From contig DEPP01000092.1 in assembly GCA_002358835.1 (NCBI GenBank), forward strand, positions 5,747 through 13,101: a DNA stretch of 7,355 nt, written 5' to 3'. Made by a program: the position numbers and the translations under genes. The DNA is from Bacteroidales bacterium UBA3389 (GTDB lineage: Bacteria > Bacteroidota > Bacteroidia > Bacteroidales > P3). The notes below the pieces were generated by a model. It made no database searches and was not told the DNA's origin. It worked only from the letters and a program-made list of their open reading frames with translations. Of this stretch, positions 4,420 to 7,355 are shown in pieces (position 1 is the first letter of the stretch; every line of letters starts with the position of its first letter).

Positions 4420-4597
4420 CCCATGAGCAGAAGTGCTCACCGTCACACTTTGTCGCTGTCAGTTCGCAGTACGGTGAAAAATCAAATATGCCGCTTCCTT
4501 CTTTCCAGTATTCACAGTTTCCACATCGAACGATTTCCGGTGCCTTATCAAATTCTGTATCAGTGTGATCATCGACCAATATGATTATTTCTTTCAT
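4388..4597 (-). CDS. Small Cys-knuckle protein, 69 residues, unknown function
   Basis: A five-cysteine pattern, EIVRCGNCEYW with C25/C28 then C44, C51 and C57 (spacing x15, x6, x5), ends in a CSWGEK motif. It closely matches the knuckle of the 87-residue protein encoded next door, so zinc binding is likely. The N-terminal 20 residues are a short strand and acidic loop (IIILVDDHTDTEFDKAPE) in place of the larger modules seen in relatives. ATG 4597 overlaps the previous stop as ATGA, with AAGGAG six bases upstream. The last residues (SVLRNQN) are encoded by the arm of the 21-bp inverted repeat, so the original C-terminus may have been replaced. Function is unknown; this knuckle type is common in gut phages. 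Confidence 0.75.
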   Translation of the reverse strand: MKEIIILVDDHTDTEFDKAPEIVRCGNCEYWKEGSGIFDFSPYCELTATKCDGEHFCSWGEKSVLRNQN

Positions 4598-4857
4598 TCT
4601 TCTCTCCTTTCCCCGTCAGCACAAAACCAAGCAGATGTACAATAAATTTCGTGAACATTGCACCACAGATCCTCGTATGGAAGAGGCGATTCGTCACTGT
4701 GTTTGCAATTCTTACAGCGTATCACCTGCGCAGCATCTATGGTAGGCGCATCAAGAATGTCTCCAACATCGACTACCTGCACAAACCCAATTCTTGTGTC
4801 AGCGTCCCATGCTTTTTCCAATAATGTGTTCGCATCGACCAGCCTAACCTCACTCAT
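4594..4857 (-). CDS. Modular small protein: DAD...APTID module plus Cys knuckle, 87 residues
   Basis: Residues 4-41 (VRLVDANTLLEKAWDADTR...DAPTID) form an N-terminal module that is 27/38 identical to the start of the 108-residue protein encoded upstream. Residues 45-84 are a zinc-knuckle of the pattern VIRCKNCK (C48, C51), C66, C73, C79 and GER, with x14, x6 and x5 spacing. That is nearly the same as in the 69-residue neighbour. The start is ATG 4857, with GGGAGG six bases upstream. A TTG 18 bases further out is less likely. It overlaps the previous gene by 8 bp and the next by 4 bp. The family is widespread in gut Firmicute phages and elements, but I know no function. Confidence 0.8.
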   Translation of the reverse strand: MSEVRLVDANTLLEKAWDADTRIGFVQVVDVGDILDAPTIDAAQVIRCKNCKHSDESPLPYEDLWCNVHEIYCTSAWFCADGERREE

Positions 4858-5059
4858 CCTCAGCCTCCCAGTCAATCCTCTGCCCGCATATCGGGCAATA
4901 ATTCATCCAACGCTCTGTCGCATGACCGCAAGCCTGTAATGGCTTTTTGGGGATCTGTTTCTGTAGAGCCCAGTATGCCAAGAATATTGCGTTGTCCCAT
5001 TTCGTATTATCTCCTACCACGTATTTTCTGATAAATTCAGCCGCTTCTTTGTTATTCAT
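4850..5059 (-). CDS. Small zinc-ribbon-like protein, 69 residues, unknown function
   Basis: The N-terminus MNNKEAAEFIRKYVVG is a helix. It is followed by a helix with ALQKQIPKKP, a phrase I recognise from abundant small gut-phage proteins, and then ACGH and YCPICGQRI, a likely zinc-binding C/H-CPxC pair. The layout (helical module, linker with proline, metal knuckle) parallels its neighbours although the modules differ in sequence. ATG 5059 has AGGAG six bases upstream inside the end of the previous gene (8-bp overlap). A longer frame to 5098 lacks a better ribosome site. Function unknown. Confidence 0.7.
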   Translation of the reverse strand: MNNKEAAEFIRKYVVGDNTKWDNAIFLAYWALQKQIPKKPLQACGHATERWMNYCPICGQRIDWEAEDE

Positions 5060-5255
5060 CCTCTTCTCCTCTCCACTCATACATCCATTTAACGGCAACG
5101 AGGATTACCGTAAGCTCATCGTTCGCAAGTGTTTCTTTTCTGAGACGTGCGCCCAAAAGCGTGCTTATTGCCGTCTTTGCAGTTGGTGGCAAGGTAATCT
5201 TGATGTAGTTACGGTTCGGATACTGCTCTATGCTATAGCCGTCTGCATATATCAT
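5052..5255 (-). CDS. Small protein, 67 residues, unknown function
   Basis: I do not recognise this protein. It reads MIYADGYSIEQYPNRNYIKI at the start, with strand-like alternation. A helical stretch follows (TAKTAISTLLGARLRKET), then LTVILVAVKWMYEW and an acidic end. The hydrophobic VILVAVKWM segment is too short for a clear membrane helix and is more likely buried. ATG 5255 is well supported by GGAGGGAGG with six bases to the start. A 16-bp gap separates it from the previous stop, one of the few gaps in this operon. Confidence 0.65.
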   Translation of the reverse strand: MIYADGYSIEQYPNRNYIKITLPPTAKTAISTLLGARLRKETLANDELTVILVAVKWMYEWRGEEDE

Positions 5256-5271
5256 CCTTTTCCTCCCTCCA

Positions 5272-5598
5272 TCACTCTTTCATCATTACACCGTCTGCGA
5301 ACGGATGGGATGGATTGTCGTCTCTGCGAACTGCCTCTCGTATGGCTTGCGTAACATCTACGACCATCTCCGATATTTTGCCAACGTCTCGCAACAACTC
5401 TGCAACTTCTCCGGGGGTAACCCCTTCTTCCTCCATAACTCTCGCAATAAAAGCAAGGTGTTCAAGCGGGAATCCGTACGCGTGGTCGATGGTAGGAGCG
5501 GCTTCAATATCACCCCTATCAACAACTTGGACATATCCCATCCTTGTATCTGCGTCCCACACTTTTTCCATCAGCGCATCTGCATCAATCAGTCTCAT
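5272..5598 (-). CDS. Modular small protein: DAD...APTID module plus helical tail, 108 residues
   Basis: Residues 1-38 (MRLIDADALMEKVWDADTR...AAPTID) are a paralogue of the start of the 87-residue protein downstream. After the shared APTID the two diverge completely. Here the rest is helical and acidic (LEHLAFIARVMEEEGVTPGE, then ISEMVVDVTQAIREAVRRD) and has no cysteine. This looks like a shared N-terminal module joined to different C-terminal parts. ATG 5598 overlaps the end of the previous gene by 14 bp. The ribosome site is indistinct (AAAGGG eleven bases out), so coupling is likely. Function unknown. Confidence 0.75.
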   Translation of the reverse strand: MRLIDADALMEKVWDADTRMGYVQVVDRGDIEAAPTIDHAYGFPLEHLAFIARVMEEEGVTPGEVAELLRDVGKISEMVVDVTQAIREAVRRDDNPSHPFADGVMMKE

Positions 5599-5926
5599 CT
5601 CCGTTTTCCCTTTCTATCACGTTCGCAACTGCCTCTTTCACTTTCTTCGTCCTGAATAGCCTCTCGGAAAGTTCCTTAGCGGCGGCTTCCACAATCACAT
5701 CACGATTGCTATCTAAAAATTCCTCAATATTGGCAGTAACAAGCATTGCAAGACCCTTCTTAGCTTTAATCGATTTGCTTTCTCCCCAATATCCTCCACG
5801 ATATTCGTCTGCAAGCATTTCCTCAATCCTTACAGCAATGATGTCTTTTACCTTTTTCTCATAATCCTTACTGATTTGTCCTTGAATAGTAGCATCGTCA
5901 ATTTGCAGTGGAATGTTAATTATCAT
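5585..5926 (-). CDS. Conserved-looking phage protein, 113 residues, unknown function
   Basis: The protein starts MIINIPLQIDDATIQGQISK, continues with DYEKKVKDIIAVRIEEMLAD, a central Gly/Tyr loop (YRGGYWGESKSI), and ends in long amphipathic helices with alternating charge (AAAKELSERLFRTKKVKEAV). It resembles helical hypothetical proteins I know from Clostridia phages, in which an IPL-ID start is followed by a DYEKKV helix. I cannot name a family. A dimerising coiled-coil-like role is possible. ATG 5926 has AAGGAG seven bases upstream and overlaps the previous stop as ATGA. A 30-base longer frame lacks a ribosome site. Confidence 0.75.
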   Translation of the reverse strand: MIINIPLQIDDATIQGQISKDYEKKVKDIIAVRIEEMLADEYRGGYWGESKSIKAKKGLAMLVTANIEEFLDSNRDVIVEAAAKELSERLFRTKKVKEAVANVIERENGDETD

Positions 5927-6384
5927 TCTTCTTCTCCTTTCATATTTGCTCCGCAATGTTCACAAAAAGATTCTCCTACGCCGGTTCTGCCGCAGACAGA
6001 ACAATAAATATTTCCATCTTCATCAGAAATCCACTCTCCCCTTTTCCGCTCTGGCTGTGCAGATGGCAAGGCCTTTAATATTGTAATAAGATCTTTATGC
6101 CCTTTAATCATTTGCCTGCCAATTGAAGATTCATATACAGCATTAATAGCTGCTTGACGGCTTATACAATCAGTTGCAAGTTGGTTGCAAGTTGGTTGCA
6201 AGTTCGGCTGTGCGGATGGCAAGGTTTCTATTACAAGCTTGTCTCTGTCATATTGGTTTCGTTCCCCAAGCACATACTGGTCATCATCAGACCACACAAG
6301 CGGTCTTTCTCCAAGCGCGTCAATTGCCGCCTTACGTGAAATTGAGTCTTCGACATTTCTGTCGAGAGTATCTGCGTTACTCAT
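5923..6384 (-). CDS. Two-module ISRxAAI/LPSAQP protein with zinc ribbon, 153 residues
   Basis: The protein holds two copies of one module. Residues 13-60 run from DSISRKAAIDAL to LPSAQP, and residues 72-111 run from DCISRQAAINAV to LPSAQP. A proline/charged linker and a C-terminal zinc ribbon follow: YCSVCG (C128, C131) and FCEHCG (C141, C144). The ISRxAAI...LPSAQP module is abundant in gut Firmicute phages and elements and has no role known to me. The linker between the modules (residues 61-71) is encoded by a three-fold 11-bp repeat. ATG 6384 is chosen for AAAGGAG seven bases upstream. A longer frame to 6420 has no better signal. It overlaps the small membrane-protein gene by 8 bp and the next gene by ATGA. 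Confidence 0.82.
   Translation of the reverse strand: MSNADTLDRNVEDSISRKAAIDALGERPLVWSDDDQYVLGERNQYDRDKLVIETLPSAQPNLQPTCNQLATDCISRQAAINAVYESSIGRQMIKGHKDLITILKALPSAQPERKRGEWISDEDGNIYCSVCGRTGVGESFCEHCGANMKGEEE
6173..6204. repeat. 11-bp tandem repeat, nearly three copies, inside the two-module gene
   Basis: The unit GTTGCAAGTTG is repeated at 6173-6183 and 6184-6194, and again for 10 of 11 bases at 6195-6204, without a mismatch. The period is not a multiple of three. Loss or gain of one copy would shift the frame between the first ISR module and the second module with its zinc ribbon. Confidence 0.95.
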
Positions 6385-6475
6385 TTCCAATCTCCTTTCC
6401 ACACTTGTACCCCAAGGCAAACCCTCCTGTAAAAACGCTTAAAATCGTCAGCATAATACCAAACCAATCACTCAT
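6377..6475 (-). CDS. Tiny single-span membrane protein, 32 residues
   Basis: The whole protein is essentially one membrane helix. It starts MSDWFGIMLTILSVF, continues through GGFALGYKCG with small-residue spacing (a glycine-zipper look), and has a charged end, KEIGNE. The orientation is probably N-out by the positive-inside rule, but the evidence is thin. No family is recognised. It could be a small membrane modulator; its lone position among accessory genes gives no support for a holin. ATG 6475 has AGAGG eight bases upstream and overlaps the previous gene by 8 bp. A longer frame upstream of this ATG is an out-of-frame reading of the neighbouring gene and was not used. Confidence 0.65.
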   Translation of the reverse strand: MSDWFGIMLTILSVFTGGFALGYKCGKEIGNE

Positions 6476-6722
6476 CCTGTTTACCTCTCTCTGCGCTCCC
6501 GCAATGCCAGTTGCTACCAGTCCGCACGTCCATGCACGGCAACCATCTAACAGACACCCTTCTCCAGTTTTCATCTTGATATTTGCAGTCCTTACACCTA
6601 ATGATTTCTGGTTGTGCGGATGGCACTTCGTGCAGCACATTCGCGCACTCCCCCATGGTCATGTTCGGAAAGTGGTGATATATCGCGTTAATCGCGTCTT
6701 CTCTGCTGATCAGGTCACTCAT
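6468..6722 (-). CDS. Modular small protein: ISREDAI...VPSAQP module plus Cys knuckle, 84 residues
   Basis: Residues 3-38 (DLISREDAINAIYHHFP...VPSAQP) are a single copy of the module found twice in the 153-residue protein. Residues 40-79 carry IIRCKDCKYQ (C43, C46), C63 and C74, with an ER end. This is a four-cysteine variant of the knuckle seen in the 87- and 69-residue proteins. The combination places it midway between the ISR and knuckle families and argues for module shuffling. Two adjacent ATG codons exist. The second (6722) has AAGGAG at six bases and is preferred over 6725. It overlaps the upstream gene by 8 bp. Zinc binding is inferred and the function is unknown. Confidence 0.8.
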   Translation of the reverse strand: MSDLISREDAINAIYHHFPNMTMGECANVLHEVPSAQPEIIRCKDCKYQDENWRRVSVRWLPCMDVRTGSNWHCGSAERGKQDE

Positions 6723-6921
6723 CATCCGCTCCTTCCTGCTCAACACTCAGCGCCTTTTTCATCGCTGCTGCCATATCCAGCACACCGCGTACCGCACCAA
6801 GCGTCAGCAGACGTAAGTGGTCGGCGGTTTCATCCTGATCACCGTACTCATACGGACTCTCCACGATTTCGTTGATAAGCCGTAGTGCGTTATGATTGAT
6901 GCAAGCCTCGTCTATCTTCAT
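6715..6921 (-). CDS. Small helical protein, 68 residues, unknown function
   Basis: The sequence opens MKIDEACINHNALRLINEIV and goes on through YEYGDQDETADHLRLLTLGA to an Ala/Met-rich helix (VLDMAAAMKKALS). The pattern (D)EACINHNAxRLI...LGAxRGVL.xAxAM resembles a small phage protein I have seen repeatedly in gut Firmicute phages, but no function is known to me. ATG 6921 has AAGGGGAG four bases upstream. It begins 10 bp after the stop of the pentapeptide protein. Confidence 0.72.
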   Translation of the reverse strand: MKIDEACINHNALRLINEIVESPYEYGDQDETADHLRLLTLGAVRGVLDMAAAMKKALSVEQEGADDE

Positions 6922-6931
6922 GCTTCTCCCC

Positions 6932-7355
6932 TTAGTAATTCACCGCTTCCTGGCGGTTAATGAAAAAATGGATACCGCTCCCGCACTCGTTCCAGCGGCA
7001 GTCTTCGAACGGCTCTCTCGGCTCAACCGTTTTCCCAACTTCGTAGGTAAACAGTGGATCATAGTTCGATATTGCCACAACGCCCTCTAATGCTTCTCCA
7101 GCTATGTCCTGTATCTCAAGCACTACCGCCTTATCCGCTCGGCACCTTCGCCCGGTTCCCGATGATCTCTTTGCGTCTTCGGGAATCAGGAGCTTTACGA
7201 TGACCAAACTGTCGCTCGTTTGGCACTGTTTCCAGGCCACAAATGCACCTGTATCAGGGCAAGTCAATGGGATGAAAGGTACGTTTTTGGCTCCCCCAAG
7301 GTTGGCTCCCCCAAGGTTGGCTCCCCCAAGTTCGGCTCCCCCAAGTTCGGCTCCC
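6932..7355 (-). CDS. Pentapeptide-repeat protein with DUF5758-like C-terminal domain (5' end outside the window)
   Basis: The frame is open at the last base, so only the C-terminal 140 residues are seen. Visible residues 1-20 are four perfect pentapeptides of the A(E/N)LGG type, the start of a right-handed quadrilateral beta-helix. After a linker (GAKNVPFIPLTC), a globular domain of about 110 residues follows. Its signature runs through SGTGRRCRADKAVVLEI, ISNYDPLFTYEVGK and a closing CRWNECGSGIHFFINRQEAV. I associate this with the DUF5758 type of domain often found after pentapeptide repeats, but the family number is from memory. The role is unknown; pentapeptide proteins can mimic DNA or act as scaffolds. 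An internal ATG at 7267 would cut off the repeats and is not the real start. Confidence 0.8.
   Translation of the reverse strand, partial: GAELGGAELGGANLGGANLGGAKNVPFIPLTCPDTGAFVAWKQCQTSDSLVIVKLLIPEDAKRSSGTGRRCRADKAVVLEIQDIAGEALEGVVAISNYDPLFTYEVGKTVEPREPFEDCRWNECGSGIHFFINRQEAVNY
7289..7355. repeat. 15-bp tandem repeats encoding pentapeptides
   Basis: Four full 15-bp units (7289, 7304, 7319, 7334) and a partial one at 7349 run to the window end. Units one and two are identical to each other, and units three and four are identical to each other. The two types differ only in their last few bases. Such near-identity points to recent duplication, so copy number probably varies between related phages. 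Confidence 0.95.

Noticed and set aside
6377..6640. An 87-residue version of the small membrane protein
   Set aside because: The extra 55 residues are an out-of-frame reading of the upstream knuckle gene. Only the ATG at 6475 has a ribosome site at the right distance.
6174..6875. A 233-codon open frame on the plus strand
   Set aside because: It runs antisense across several well-supported minus-strand genes, has no ribosome site, and its protein has the Pro/His-rich look of a reverse-frame reading.
7289..7355. Regular short repeats that might suggest a CRISPR array
   Set aside because: The units are contiguous 15-bp repeats with no spacers, and they encode in-frame pentapeptides.

Overview
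This window looks like part of the early/replication region of a tailed bacteriophage, or a prophage, of a gut Firmicute, most likely a Clostridia/Lachnospiraceae-type host. The grounds are strong GGAGG-type ribosome sites before nearly every gene, moderate-to-low GC, very short overlapping genes, and phage families I recognise from such hosts: small proteins carrying ISRxAAI...LPSAQP modules, small CxxC zinc-knuckle proteins and a DUF669-type protein. Every gene I can support, including two tRNAs, lies on the minus strand, so transcription runs from high to low coordinates. Many junctions are ATGA or TAATG overlaps, as expected for one long translationally coupled operon. Host and lifestyle are inferences; no structural, lysis or integrase gene is in view.

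Layout in transcription order. (1) 7355-4388: ten small accessory genes. First comes the C-terminal part of a pentapeptide-repeat protein with a DUF5758-like domain. It is followed by a set of modular small proteins that share ISR/DAD-type N-terminal modules and/or cysteine knuckles, one 32-residue membrane protein and several unknowns. (2) 4387-4172: a 216-bp non-coding stretch that is an elaborate inverted structure. Two diverged arms carrying CAATAC boxes flank a very AT-rich core with a tandem hexamer. It is a candidate operator and/or replication origin. (3) 4171-3585: an HTH-like protein and a coupled small basic protein. (4) 3584-3229: a gene-poor stretch with tRNA-Ile(UAU) and tRNA-Gln(UUG). 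(5) 3204-2437: five overlapping tiny genes of unknown function. (6) 2459-1: the DNA-metabolism block, consisting of a VRR-NUC nuclease, a 49-residue protein, a P-loop ATPase with a repetitive charged tail, a DUF669-type protein, a nested RNA-hairpin candidate, and the 3'-5' exonuclease domain of a DNA polymerase that runs off the window.

How it may work together. The nuclease, ATPase, DUF669 protein and polymerase form a recognisable phage replication/recombination cassette. The HTH protein and the CAATAC-box region directly upstream of it are well placed to regulate the cassette or start replication. The tRNAs sit next to at least one ATA-rich gene. The upstream operon looks like a rapidly evolving store of shuffled small modules, with tandem repeats at several junctions. 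None of the functional links beyond family recognition is demonstrated by the sequence alone.
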